64,000 nucleotides of DNA from Rhodanobacter sp. C05. GTDB taxonomy: Bacteria > Pseudomonadota > Gammaproteobacteria > Xanthomonadales > Rhodanobacteraceae. The stretch lies in the NCBI RefSeq assembly GCF_002001165.1, contig NZ_MUNQ01000010.1, positions 124,001 to 188,000 of the forward strand, written 5' to 3'. The notes below the pieces were generated by a model that searched no databases, had not been told where the DNA came from, and worked only from the letters and a program-made list of their open reading frames with translations. This document shows, piece by piece, positions 43,134-51,314 of the stretch. The stretch's first letter is position 1; each line of letters begins with the position of its first letter. The translations under genes and the position numbers were made by a program.

Positions 43134-43619
43134 ATGATCGTGCTTCGACCAGCTGCCGCCGGCCTGCCGTGCGTGACGATGTGGCTCAAGCCCAATCGCA
43201 CGCTCAGCCGACGAGGGTTGCGTCGATTGATCGTGGTTCTGGTAGCGCTGGCGCTGATAACGGCAGGACTGGGTGCGTGGCAGGGGAATGTATTTGCTCC
43301 GCTGTTTGCCCTGGTTGAATCCGCCGCCGTGGCTGTCGCCTTGAGCGTGGCCTGGCGGGCCGGCGACCGCAGTGAGCGCATCACCCTCGACGCTTCGTCG
43401 CTGGAGGTGCAATCCCTGCCAGGTCGCCGCAGTGTGCGTTTCCAGTCGTACTGGGTGCGCGTGCTGCTGGAGCCGGGCAACGGGCGTCAGCGCCTGCTGC
43501 TGTCATCGCATGGGCGCAAAATGGAAATCGGCGCTTTTCTGGCGGAACAGGAACGCGTCGAGCTGTCGAAGAAACTCGTGGTGTTGCTGGCTGATTTCAA
43601 TGACCAGTTGCGCAAATAG
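43134..43619 (+). CDS. DUF2244 membrane protein upstream of cytochrome oxidase genes
   Basis: The 161-residue protein has two transmembrane helices (about 27-45 and 52-70) followed by a cytoplasmic beta-rich domain; LEVQSLPGRRSVRFQSYWVRV and KMEIGAFLAEQERVELSKKL match the DUF2244 pattern. Members commonly stand next to cytochrome c oxidase subunit II genes, and an integral role in oxidase assembly is suspected but unproven. The ATG at 43134 is preferred over an upstream ATG because the family starts near here; the GTG at 43179 is another option. Followed after 20 bases by coxB, probably its operon partner. Confidence 0.85.
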   Translation: MIVLRPAAAGLPCVTMWLKPNRTLSRRGLRRLIVVLVALALITAGLGAWQGNVFAPLFALVESAAVAVALSVAWRAGDRSERITLDASSLEVQSLPGRRSVRFQSYWVRVLLEPGNGRQRLLLSSHGRKMEIGAFLAEQERVELSKKLVVLLADFNDQLRK

Positions 43620-43639
43620 GTTCAACAAAGGTGCAAGAC

Positions 43640-44575
43640 ATGACATCTGGCGGCATCAGGCGATCATTCACGGCATGGGCGGCGCTTGCCCTTGCGTCGT
43701 TCGGCGGCGTGGCTCAGGCCGATCCGAGTCCGTACCAGCTGAACATGGAGCGCGGTGCGAGCACCTGGTCACAGGTGCCGTATGACCTGAACAACATCTC
43801 GCTCGGCGTGTGCGTGGTGATCGGCATCCTGGTGTTCGGCGCGATGTTCATCGCCATGTTCCGCTTCCGCAAATCGCGCGGTGCGGTGGCCGAGAAGTGG
43901 TCGCACAACACCATGCTGGAGGTCGTCTGGACCACGATCCCGGTGATCATCCTGATCGTGCTGGCCTACCTGGCCACCGGCGGGATTACCTCCTGGTCCG
44001 ACACCACCGGTTCGCAGATGACGGTCAAGGTCACCGGCTACCAGTGGAAGTGGCGCTACGACTACGTCGACTACCTCGGCAAGCCGATCAGCAAGGTCGG
44101 CTTCATGTCCAAGCTCGATACGCAGAGTGACCAGACCCGTCAGCTCGGCTCGGGCATGGATCCTTACGCGGTCAAGGTCGGCGACGAGAACACCTACCTG
44201 CTGAACGTGGACAAGCCGCTGGTCGTGCCGGTCGACACCAAGATCCGCTTCGTGATCACCGGTGCCGACGTGATCCACTCCTGGTGGGTGCCGGCGCTGG
44301 GCTGGAAGCTCGATGCGATTCCCGGAATCATCAATGCGGCCTGGACCAACATCACGGTGCCGGGTACCTATCGCGGCCAGTGTGCCGAGCTGTGCGGCCA
44401 GGATCACGGCTTCATGCCGATCGTGGTGGTGGCCAAGTCGAAGGCGGATTTCGCCACCTGGCTGGCCGAACAGGAGGCGCAGTCGGCGGCTCCTGTCGCG
44501 GCACCGGCGGCGGCCTCCACGGCAGCTGTACCGGCGTCCGCCCAGTCCGCTGCGGCGCCTGCCACGGCCAAGTAA
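43640..44575 (+). CDS. ctaC: Cytochrome c oxidase subunit II
   Basis: Carries the dinuclear CuA centre that accepts electrons from cytochrome c. Signal peptide (AWAALALASFGGVAQA), two membrane helices (about 50-72 and 90-115), then the cupredoxin domain. CuA ligands are complete: His213 in VIHSWWVP, and Cys248, Cys252, His256 and Met259 in CAELCGQDHGFM. A 35-residue Ala/Pro-rich tail follows without a heme-binding CxxCH, so it is not the caa3 type. The ATG at 43640 has AAAGGTG eight bases ahead; the GTG at 43631 lies inside that site. First structural gene of the oxidase cluster. Confidence 0.96.
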   Translation: MTSGGIRRSFTAWAALALASFGGVAQADPSPYQLNMERGASTWSQVPYDLNNISLGVCVVIGILVFGAMFIAMFRFRKSRGAVAEKWSHNTMLEVVWTTIPVIILIVLAYLATGGITSWSDTTGSQMTVKVTGYQWKWRYDYVDYLGKPISKVGFMSKLDTQSDQTRQLGSGMDPYAVKVGDENTYLLNVDKPLVVPVDTKIRFVITGADVIHSWWVPALGWKLDAIPGIINAAWTNITVPGTYRGQCAELCGQDHGFMPIVVVAKSKADFATWLAEQEAQSAAPVAAPAAASTAAVPASAQSAAAPATAK

Positions 44576-44645
44576 GGCTGATTCCCAGCAACTCGCAGTC
44601 TCATTGCAGTCGCATTCAATATTTTCAGGTTAGAGGTGTAAGGCC

Positions 44646-46262
44646 ATGTCCCACGCAGCCACCCATGATCAGCACGATGATCACCACGGCGCGCCGAAGA
44701 GTTTCTTCCAGCGTTGGTGCATGTCGACCAACCACAAGGACATCGGCACGCTGTACCTGGTCTTCGCGCTGGTGATGTTCTTCATCGGCGGCAGCTTCGC
44801 GATGCTGATCCGCGCCGAGTTGTTCAAGCCGGGTCTGCAGCTGATGCAGCCGTATTTCTTCAACCAGCTGACCACCATGCATGCGCTGGTGATGATCTTC
44901 GGCGCGATCATGCCGGCCTTCGTCGGACTCGGTAACTGGATGATCCCGCTGATGGTCGGTGCGCCGGACATGGCGCTGCCGCGCATGAACAACCTGTCGT
45001 TCTGGATCCTGCCGTTCGCCTTCACCCTGATGCTGTCCACCCTGTTCATGGCAGGCGGTGGGCCGGCCGGTGGCTGGACGATGTATCCGCCGCTGTCGCT
45101 GCAGAGCGATTCGCTGGCTTACGTGGTGTTCGCGGTCCACCTGATGGGTATCAGCTCGATCATGGGCGCGATCAACATCATCGCGACCATCCTCAACATG
45201 CGCGCGCCCGGCATGGAGCTGCTGAAGATGCCGGTGTTCGTGTGGAGCTGGCTGATCACGGCGTTCCTGCTGATCGCGGTGATGCCGGTGCTGGCCGGTG
45301 CGGTGACGATGCTGCTCACCGACAAGTACTTCGGTACCAACTTCTTCAACCCGGGCGGCGGTGGTGACCCGGTGCTGTACCAGCACATTTTCTGGTTCTT
45401 CGGGCATCCCGAGGTGTACATCATGATCCTGCCGGCGTTCGGGATCATCTCGGAGATCATCCCGACCTTCGCGCGCAAGCCGATCTTCGGCTACAAGGCG
45501 ATGGTGTTCGCGATCGCCTCGATCGCCTTCCTCTCGTTCATCGTGTGGGCGCACCACATGTTCGCGGTCGGCCTGCCGATGGGCGCCGAGATCTTCTTCA
45601 TGTACGCGACGATGCTGATCGCGGTGCCGACCGGCGTGAAGGTGTTCAACTGGGTCAGCACCATGTGGGGCGGCTCGATGACGTTCGAGACGCCGATGCT
45701 GTTCGCGATCGCGTTCGTCATCCTGTTCACCATCGGCGGCTTCTCCGGCCTGATGCTGGCGCTGGTGCCGGCCGACTTCCAGTACCACGACACCTACTTC
45801 GTGGTGGCGCACTTCCATTATGTGCTGGTGACCGGTGCGCTGTTCGCGATCATCGCCGCCACCTATTACTGGCTGCCGAAGTGGAGCGGCCGGATGTACA
45901 GCGAGTTCTGGGCCAAGATGCACTTCTGGAATTCGGTGATCTGGGTCAACGTGCTGTTCTTCCCGCAGCACTTCCTGGGCCTGGCCGGCATGCCGCGCCG
46001 CATCCCGGACTACAACGTGGCCTTCGCCAACTTCAACATGGTCAGCTCGATCGGCGGCTTCCTGTTCGGCGCCTCGCAGCTGATCTTCCTCGGCGTGCTG
46101 ATCCATGGCGTGTGGTTCTCCAAGAAGAAGGCCACCGACCGTGTGTGGGAAGGTGCCAAGGGTCTGGAATGGACGGTGCCGTCGCCGGCGCCGCACCACA
46201 CCTTCGAGGTGCCACCGGTGATCCACGACGACGAGCTGGCGCACGGTCACGTCAACGATTGA
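44646..46262 (+). CDS. ctaD: Cytochrome c oxidase subunit I
   Basis: Catalytic subunit with heme a, heme a3 and CuB, reducing oxygen and pumping protons. The 538 residues hold 12 transmembrane helices. His254 and Tyr258 in FFGHPEVYIMILP form the CuB ligand and its cross-linked tyrosine; further CuB ligands are in VWAHHMFAVG. AHFHYVLVTG carries the heme a and a3 histidines. STNHKDIGTLYL near the N-terminus is the family opening. The D and K channel residues of the aa3 A-type appear present (GNWMIPLMVGAPDMALPRMNN). Starts 70 bases after coxB. Confidence 0.98.
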   Translation: MSHAATHDQHDDHHGAPKSFFQRWCMSTNHKDIGTLYLVFALVMFFIGGSFAMLIRAELFKPGLQLMQPYFFNQLTTMHALVMIFGAIMPAFVGLGNWMIPLMVGAPDMALPRMNNLSFWILPFAFTLMLSTLFMAGGGPAGGWTMYPPLSLQSDSLAYVVFAVHLMGISSIMGAINIIATILNMRAPGMELLKMPVFVWSWLITAFLLIAVMPVLAGAVTMLLTDKYFGTNFFNPGGGGDPVLYQHIFWFFGHPEVYIMILPAFGIISEIIPTFARKPIFGYKAMVFAIASIAFLSFIVWAHHMFAVGLPMGAEIFFMYATMLIAVPTGVKVFNWVSTMWGGSMTFETPMLFAIAFVILFTIGGFSGLMLALVPADFQYHDTYFVVAHFHYVLVTGALFAIIAATYYWLPKWSGRMYSEFWAKMHFWNSVIWVNVLFFPQHFLGLAGMPRRIPDYNVAFANFNMVSSIGGFLFGASQLIFLGVLIHGVWFSKKKATDRVWEGAKGLEWTVPSPAPHHTFEVPPVIHDDELAHGHVND

Positions 46263-46319
46263 CCATCCATCAGGGCGCCCGTGTCGGAAACGGCGGGGTG
46301 CCTGGAGAAACCGATCCAC

Positions 46320-46466
46320 ATGACGCAACCGAAAATGCAGCAGCCAGCCATTGATCAGCCCGATGCGGACCGCCGCAAGGGTGTACGGCGTACCGTGACG
46401 ATCCTGGTGGCGATCGTGGCCGCGTTCTTCCTGGTGTCGTTCGTGCAGATCGTGCTGATGAAATAG
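46320..46466 (+). CDS. Cytochrome oxidase small assembly protein (48 residues)
   Basis: Short protein with an acidic/basic N-terminus (DQPDADRRKGVRR) and one transmembrane helix (VTILVAIVAAFFLVSFVQIVLM). It resembles the small single-helix proteins annotated as cytochrome oxidase small assembly proteins between ctaD and ctaG in beta- and gammaproteobacteria. The ATG at 46320 is preferred to a GTG at 46281. It is not a truncated Cox11: there is no periplasmic copper domain or CxCF motif after the helix, and the 115 bases that follow contain no such remnant. Confidence 0.7.
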   Translation: MTQPKMQQPAIDQPDADRRKGVRRTVTILVAIVAAFFLVSFVQIVLMK

Positions 46467-46581
46467 CGGTACCGCAGTCGCTACATGTGTTCTTCAACCG
46501 GTCGGGTTTGACGACCGGCATGCAGTTCCCCGGTCGGCCTGACGGGGTTAAGTCATCAAGAGAAATCCACGGGGTCTCACC

Positions 46582-47469
46582 ATGGGTCAGCAGCACGACG
46601 CTTACTTTGTTCCGGCCAAGAGCTACTGGCCGTTCGTGGCCGCAGTGGTCATGTTCACCACCGTATTCGGTGCCGCGCACTGGCTGAATGCGGAGCCCGG
46701 CGACGCCGGCTTCGGCAAGACCGTGTTGCTCATCGGTGTGATCGGCGTGCTGGGCATGTTCTTCGGCTGGTTCCGCTCGGTGATCAACGAATCGCTCTCC
46801 GGCAGCTACAACCACCAGGTGGACGTCTCGTTCCGCATGGGCATGATGTGGTTCATCTTCTCCGAGGTGATGTTCTTCGGCGCCTTCTTCGGTGCGCTGT
46901 TCTACATCCGCATGTTCTCGGTGCCGTGGCTGGGTGGTGAAGGTCATGGCACGCTGACCCATGAGTTCCTGTGGAACAACTACGCTGCCTCGTGGGGTGC
47001 CAATGGCGGCAATGGTCCGGAGCATGCCGGTGGCGCATTCTCGACCGTGCCGGCGTGGGGTCTGCCGTTGCTGAACACGCTGATCCTGCTCAGTTCCAGT
47101 GTCACCGTGACGATCGCGCACCATGCGCTGCGTGCCGGTCATCGCGGCAAGATCCTGGTGTTTCTCGGCCTCACCGTGCTGCTGGGCGCGCTGTTCCTGA
47201 ACTTCCAGGCGCACGAGTACATCGAGGCCTACAAGGAGCTGAACCTGACCCTGCACAGCGGCGTCTACGGTTCGACCTTCTTCCTGCTGACCGGCTTCCA
47301 CGGCCTGCATGTGACGCTGGGTACGATCATGCTGGCGGTGATCTGGTTCCGCGTGCTGAAGGGTCATTTCAACAAGGATCACCATTTCGGCTTCGAAGCG
47401 GTGGCGTGGTACTGGCATTTCGTCGACGTGGTCTGGCTCGGCCTGTTCATGTTCGTTTACATTCTTTGA
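46582..47469 (+). CDS. ctaE: Cytochrome c oxidase subunit III
   Basis: Non-catalytic core subunit with about seven transmembrane helices. Family motifs are HDAYFVPAKSYWPF, MGMMWFIFSEVMFFGAFFGALF (lipid/proton-related Glu), SSVTVTIAHHALR, GFHGLHVTLGTIMLAVI and HHFGFEAVAWYWHFVDVVWLGLF. The product is 295 residues. It follows the small assembly protein by 115 bases; ctaG, usually found here, is missing. Ends 22 bases before a strong terminator. Confidence 0.97.
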   Translation: MGQQHDAYFVPAKSYWPFVAAVVMFTTVFGAAHWLNAEPGDAGFGKTVLLIGVIGVLGMFFGWFRSVINESLSGSYNHQVDVSFRMGMMWFIFSEVMFFGAFFGALFYIRMFSVPWLGGEGHGTLTHEFLWNNYAASWGANGGNGPEHAGGAFSTVPAWGLPLLNTLILLSSSVTVTIAHHALRAGHRGKILVFLGLTVLLGALFLNFQAHEYIEAYKELNLTLHSGVYGSTFFLLTGFHGLHVTLGTIMLAVIWFRVLKGHFNKDHHFGFEAVAWYWHFVDVVWLGLFMFVYIL

Positions 47470-47491
47470 GCCGCTTACCGACTCAAACAAC

Positions 47492-47517
47492 AAAAAGCCC
47501 GCCATTGGCGGGCTTTT
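47492..47517 (+). terminator. Rho-independent terminator after ctaE
   Basis: AAAAAGCCCGCC (47492-47503) pairs with GGCGGGCTTTTT across a short ATT loop. The T-run follows the stem directly, and it sits 23 bases past the ctaE stop. Symmetric A/T runs also allow termination of the opposing DUF2909 gene. Confidence 0.95.
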
Positions 47518-47613
47518 TGTTGGAAGATCCGGTCACTGACAACTGCTGTCGATGGGCACCATATCGCGCGATTTGTCGCGGCCAGACCGAACTGTCGATA
47601 CAGCCGGGTACAA

Positions 47614-47847
47614 TTACCGGCCGACGTCGTGCGGATGCAGCCAACCCATCCAGATACCGAGCGCGACCATGCCGATCAGCACCAGCGACAGGCCGATGCG
47701 ACGGGTCAGCGCCCACACGGTGCGCTTGTCGTCGTCCTTGTCGGTCATCATGAAGTACAGCGCCTGGCCGAGACTGAAGATCACCACCAGCAGCACCACC
47801 ACCAGCGCACATTTGTAGACGGTTTCCACGTGATTGATCCGATCCAT
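47614..47847 (-). CDS. DUF2909-type twin transmembrane protein
   Basis: A 77-residue protein with two transmembrane helices (about 10-30 and 50-70) separated by a charged loop (DKDDDKRTVWALTRRIG). Family proteins of this shape occur beside SURF1 and CtaA in cytochrome oxidase clusters, usually on the opposite strand as here; their function is unknown. The ATG at 47847 is preferred because the upstream frame lacks family character. Divergent from SURF1 with 41 bases between the starts. Confidence 0.82.
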   Translation of the reverse strand: MDRINHVETVYKCALVVVLLVVIFSLGQALYFMMTDKDDDKRTVWALTRRIGLSLVLIGMVALGIWMGWLHPHDVGR

Positions 47848-47888
47848 TTCGACCTCGACAGTATAGCGACCGCCGGCAGGCACGCCGC

Positions 47889-48647
47889 GTGATCGGATTC
47901 CGTCGTCCGCCATGGTGGGCGCTGCTGCTGACTGCGGCTGGCGCGTTGCTGTTCATACGTTTGGGCGTCTGGCAGCTGCATCGTGCCGACTTCAAGGAAG
48001 CACTTCTGCGGCGGTATGCCGCATCGGCTTCCGCGCCTCAGCAGGACTTCGCCAGGGTGGCCGAAACACCACCGGCCGATGGCTTCCCGCGGGTGCAGGT
48101 GAGTGGCCGTTACCTGGCCGATCGGCTGTATCTGCTGGACAACCCCCAGCATGACGAACGCGGCGGGGTGGAAGTGTTCGCTCCGTTCGCGTTGCGCGAC
48201 CAGGCGAAGCTGCTGCTGGTGGATATGGGCTTCCTGCCGGGCAACGGCACTGCGCAGGTACCGCAATTGCCGCCCTTGCCGACGGGCGAGATCAGCCTGC
48301 AGGGTCTGTACGTGCCGCCGCCGCCGCTCGGATTCGAGATGGGTGGTGATGCGCTGGCGCGGCAAACCCGATGGCCGAAGAGCAGCATCTTCCTGGATCC
48401 GCTGGCGGTCGCCCGCGACCTCGGCCGCCCGCTGTATCCGCGCGTGCTGGCGCTGGATACCGATCCGGCTTCGATCTACGTGCGTGTGCACACACTCGAC
48501 TTTTCCTCGATGCCGCCGGCACGGCACCGCGCCTATGCGTTCCAGTGGTTCTCGTTCGCCATCGCGGCGGTGGTGATCCTGCTGGTGCTCAATCGCAAGC
48601 GCAAGCCGCGCAAATCCCACTCCCAGAATGACGATGAAGTCCGATGA
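47889..48647 (+). CDS. SURF1-family cytochrome oxidase assembly protein
   Basis: Membrane protein with N- and C-terminal transmembrane helices (about 8-28 and 220-240) flanking a periplasmic domain, needed for heme A insertion into subunit I. LGVWQLHRADFKEALL, VSGRYLADRLYLLDN, LLLVDMGFLP and the closing HRAYAFQWFSFAIAAVVI are SURF1 hallmarks. GTG start. The stop overlaps the next start as ATGA, indicating translational coupling to the Sco-like gene. Confidence 0.92.
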   Translation: MIGFRRPPWWALLLTAAGALLFIRLGVWQLHRADFKEALLRRYAASASAPQQDFARVAETPPADGFPRVQVSGRYLADRLYLLDNPQHDERGGVEVFAPFALRDQAKLLLVDMGFLPGNGTAQVPQLPPLPTGEISLQGLYVPPPPLGFEMGGDALARQTRWPKSSIFLDPLAVARDLGRPLYPRVLALDTDPASIYVRVHTLDFSSMPPARHRAYAFQWFSFAIAAVVILLVLNRKRKPRKSHSQNDDEVR

Positions 48648-49213
48648 AACCAGTTGATTCCGTAGCGTTGCGTCGCAGCCGGATGTTCCTGATCCTGATC
48701 GCGCTGGTGTTTGCCGCGCCGATGATCGCGGCCGGTCTGCTCACCTGGAGCGGCTGGCAGCCGGGCGCGAAGGGCAATGGCCAGCCGATCCAGCCACAGC
48801 GCAATTTCGTCGACGAGAAACTGCAGGTGCAGCTGAGCGATGGCCAGACTTACGCCTGGCGCGACAGCGAGCCGCGCATGACCCTGGTGGCCCTGGCCGG
48901 CCCCGACTGCGCGAAGGAGTGTCTGGTGACGCTGACCAGCATGGCCGCCGCCCGCGTCACGCTCAATCGCAACCAGTCGCGCCTGCGCCTGCTGTATCTG
49001 GGCACACCACCGGCGAACGACGATCGCGACGGCATGAAGAACTACTGGCAGATTGGCGAAGATGTCGCGGGCAAGCTGACCAGCTACCGGCCGACCACGC
49101 CGGACAGCGTCAGCGCCCTGCTGGTGGAGTCCAACGGCACCGCGCTGTCGTGGTATCCGGCCGGGTTCGATGCGTCTGGCCTGCGCAAGGATCTGCAGAA
49201 GGTGATCAAGTGA
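48644..49213 (+). CDS. Sco-like thioredoxin-fold assembly protein lacking histidines
   Basis: The 189-residue protein has a single N-terminal transmembrane anchor (about 15-38) and a periplasmic thioredoxin-like domain. The motif LAGPDCAKECLV carries C-x3-C, the spacing of Sco copper chaperones. The product contains no histidine at all, so the Sco copper-ligand His is missing, and thiol-disulfide work on CuA cysteines is a better guess than copper transfer. It overlaps SURF1 and ctaA by four bases each (ATGA), so the three are translated together. Confidence 0.82.
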   Translation: MKPVDSVALRRSRMFLILIALVFAAPMIAAGLLTWSGWQPGAKGNGQPIQPQRNFVDEKLQVQLSDGQTYAWRDSEPRMTLVALAGPDCAKECLVTLTSMAAARVTLNRNQSRLRLLYLGTPPANDDRDGMKNYWQIGEDVAGKLTSYRPTTPDSVSALLVESNGTALSWYPAGFDASGLRKDLQKVIK

Positions 49214-50388
49214 TGGCGTCGCGCTCGTTGAGGGTGCTGCGCGGGCTGTCGCTGCTGGCCGCGGCGTTTGCACTCGGACTGGTGATGTTCGGTGCGTTCG
49301 TGCGGCTGTCCAATGCCGGCCTGTCCTGTCCGGACTGGCCGACCTGCTATGGCGAGGCGACCTGGCCGCAACATGCGCAGGCGGTGGCGAAGGCCGATGC
49401 GGCCTTCCCCGATCGCCCGTACGAGGCGCACAAGGCCTGGCGCGAACAGGTGCACCGCTTCCTCGCCGGCACGCTCGGTGTGCTGGTGCTGCTGCTGGCG
49501 TTGCTGGCGAGCTGGCGTCGATACGGCGCACAGCTGGCGATCATCGTTGCCGCCGTGTTTGCAGCCGTCGGGGTCGGTCTGTACATCAGCGGCGAACATC
49601 GGTGGTCGTCGTTGCTGGCCGCGTGCGCGATCGCGCTGCCGCTGCTGGCCGCGGTCACGCTGCGCCGACCGGGCGCGTGGCGGATCAGCGTGCTGGCGCT
49701 GGCGGTGATCATCTTCCAGGCGATGCTCGGCATGTGGACGGTGACACTGCTGCTCAAGCCCGTCGTGGTGATGGGGCATCTGCTCGGTGGCATGACCACG
49801 TTCGCGCTGCTGGCGTACGCGGCGCTGCGTTTTGCCGGCATCGGTGCGCCGGATGACCGGTTGGCCGACCTGCGTCGGCTGGTGGTGATCGGCGTGATAT
49901 TGCTGTTCTGCCAGATCGCGCTGGGCGGCTGGACTTCGGCGAACTATGCGGCACTGGCCTGCGGCTACGGCCCGGGCTCGTTTCCGCAGTGCCTGAATCA
50001 GTGGGCGCCGCCGACCGACTTTCATCAGGGCTTCGTGCTGTTGCGTGGTATCGGCGTCAATTACGAAGGCGGCGTGCTGGACATGGCGGCGCGCAGTGCG
50101 ATCCAGCTCGTGCATCGATTCGGCGCACTGGTGGTGTTCTGCTATCTGGGCTGGCTGTCGCACAGGCTGGCCCGGCGCGGCCTGCGCGTCTTTGGTATCG
50201 CGATCGCCGTGGCGCTGGTGAGCCAGGTGTTGCTGGGCATCAGCAATGTGTACTTCGGTTTGCCGCTGGCGGTGGCGACCGCGCACAATGGCGTGGCCGC
50301 ACTCTTGCTGTTCACCTTGCTGGCCACACTGGCGCGTACCCAGCGTCGGCATGACGAGTCGATGTCCCTGTCGCTGGAGCCACATTGA
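49213..50388 (+). CDS. ctaA: Heme A synthase (COX15/CtaA)
   Basis: Membrane enzyme that oxidises the C8 methyl of heme O to the formyl group of heme A. The 391 residues have eight transmembrane helices. [17 protein letters not shown] is the family opening. Heme-ligating histidines are visible in [30 protein letters not shown] and [25 protein letters not shown] provides a second Cys pair, of the type forming a periplasmic disulfide. The start ATG overlaps the preceding stop (ATGA); ctaB follows after one base. Confidence 0.94.
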   Translation: MASRSLRVLRGLSLLAAAFALGLVMFGAFVRLSNAGLSCPDWPTCYGEATWPQHAQAVAKADAAFPDRPYEAHKAWREQVHRFLAGTLGVLVLLLALLASWRRYGAQLAIIVAAVFAAVGVGLYISGEHRWSSLLAACAIALPLLAAVTLRRPGAWRISVLALAVIIFQAMLGMWTVTLLLKPVVVMGHLLGGMTTFALLAYAALRFAGIGAPDDRLADLRRLVVIGVILLFCQIALGGWTSANYAALACGYGPGSFPQCLNQWAPPTDFHQGFVLLRGIGVNYEGGVLDMAARSAIQLVHRFGALVVFCYLGWLSHRLARRGLRVFGIAIAVALVSQVLLGISNVYFGLPLAVATAHNGVAALLLFTLLATLARTQRRHDESMSLSLEPH

Positions 50389-50389
50389 G

Positions 50390-51304
50390 ATGGATCTGAG
50401 CAGAAATCTGATCAGCGAATACCTGCAACTGACCAAGCCGCGTGTCGTCGCGCTGCTGGTGTTCTGCGCGGTGATCGGCATGTTCCTCGCCGTGCCGGGC
50501 ATCCCGCCGTGGCGCGCGCTGGTGTTCGGCACGCTGGGCATCTGGATGGCCTCCGGTTCGGCCGCCGCGTTCAACCACCTGGTCGACGAGCGCATCGACA
50601 AGCTGATGGCGCGCACCGCGCGGCGTCCGTTGGCCACCGGCTCGCTCACTCCGCGCCAGGTGCTGGTGTTCGCGGTGCTGCTTGGCATCGCCTCGATGCT
50701 GGTGCTGGTGCTGCTGGTCAATCCGCTCACCGCGCTGCTCACCTTCGGCGGGTTGATCGGTTACGCGCTGGTCTATACCGCGTACCTGAAACGCGCGACG
50801 CCGCAGAATATCGTTATCGGTGGTCTGGCCGGGGCGATCCCGCCAGTACTGGGTTGGACGGCGGTGACCGATGCCCTGCACCCGTTCGCGTTGCAGCTAT
50901 GCCTGATCATCTTCGTGTGGACGCCCCCGCATTTCTGGGCGCTGGCGATCTTCCGCCGCGACGACTACGCACGCGCGCAGGTGCCGATGCTGCCGGTCAC
51001 CCACGGCGTGGTCTACACCCGCTGGCAGGTGTTGTTCTACACCGTGCTGCTGGTGCTGGTGACCCTGCTGCCGGCACTGACCGGGATGAGCGGCCTGATC
51101 TATCTGGGCGGCGCGGTCGTGCTGGGCGCGGGCTTCCTGTATTACGCCGTGCGGCTGCTGAATCCACCGGATGAGCTGTTTCCGATGAAAGTATTCAAGT
51201 ACTCCATCGTGTACCTGATGGCACTGTTTGCGTTCCTGCTCGCCGACCACTGGCTGGTCGAGCCGATAGTGCAGCAGGGGATGGTATTCCAGCGCGCGCT
51301 CTGA
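50390..51304 (+). CDS. ctaB: Protoheme IX farnesyltransferase (heme O synthase)
   Basis: UbiA-superfamily prenyltransferase that adds a farnesyl group to heme B, giving heme O for CtaA. The 304 residues span about nine membrane helices. The aspartate-rich site is [20 protein letters not shown], and the second is [20 protein letters not shown], both diagnostic. VPMLPVTHG is also typical. One base separates it from ctaA, so the two heme A genes are a single unit. No terminator is evident before the convergent sulfotransferase gene 10 bases later. Confidence 0.96.
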   Translation: MDLSRNLISEYLQLTKPRVVALLVFCAVIGMFLAVPGIPPWRALVFGTLGIWMASGSAAAFNHLVDERIDKLMARTARRPLATGSLTPRQVLVFAVLLGIASMLVLVLLVNPLTALLTFGGLIGYALVYTAYLKRATPQNIVIGGLAGAIPPVLGWTAVTDALHPFALQLCLIIFVWTPPHFWALAIFRRDDYARAQVPMLPVTHGVVYTRWQVLFYTVLLVLVTLLPALTGMSGLIYLGGAVVLGAGFLYYAVRLLNPPDELFPMKVFKYSIVYLMALFAFLLADHWLVEPIVQQGMVFQRAL

Positions 51305-51314
51305 GTACCGCGTT

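Noticed and set aside
39829-43137. Continuous reading frame of about 1100 codons on the plus strand, antisense to putA
   Set aside because: It is Arg/His/Gly/Val-rich with no recognisable domain, and mirrors putA codon positions, as GC-rich antisense frames do. PutA on the other strand is unmistakable.
44625-46328. Long minus-strand frame opposite ctaD
   Set aside because: His/Arg/Asp/Glu-rich translation without domain content; ctaD is fully conserved.
46320-46466. Small ORF after ctaD as a truncated Cox11
   Set aside because: It ends naturally after a single helix, resembles the known small assembly protein, and no CxCF-containing remnant follows.
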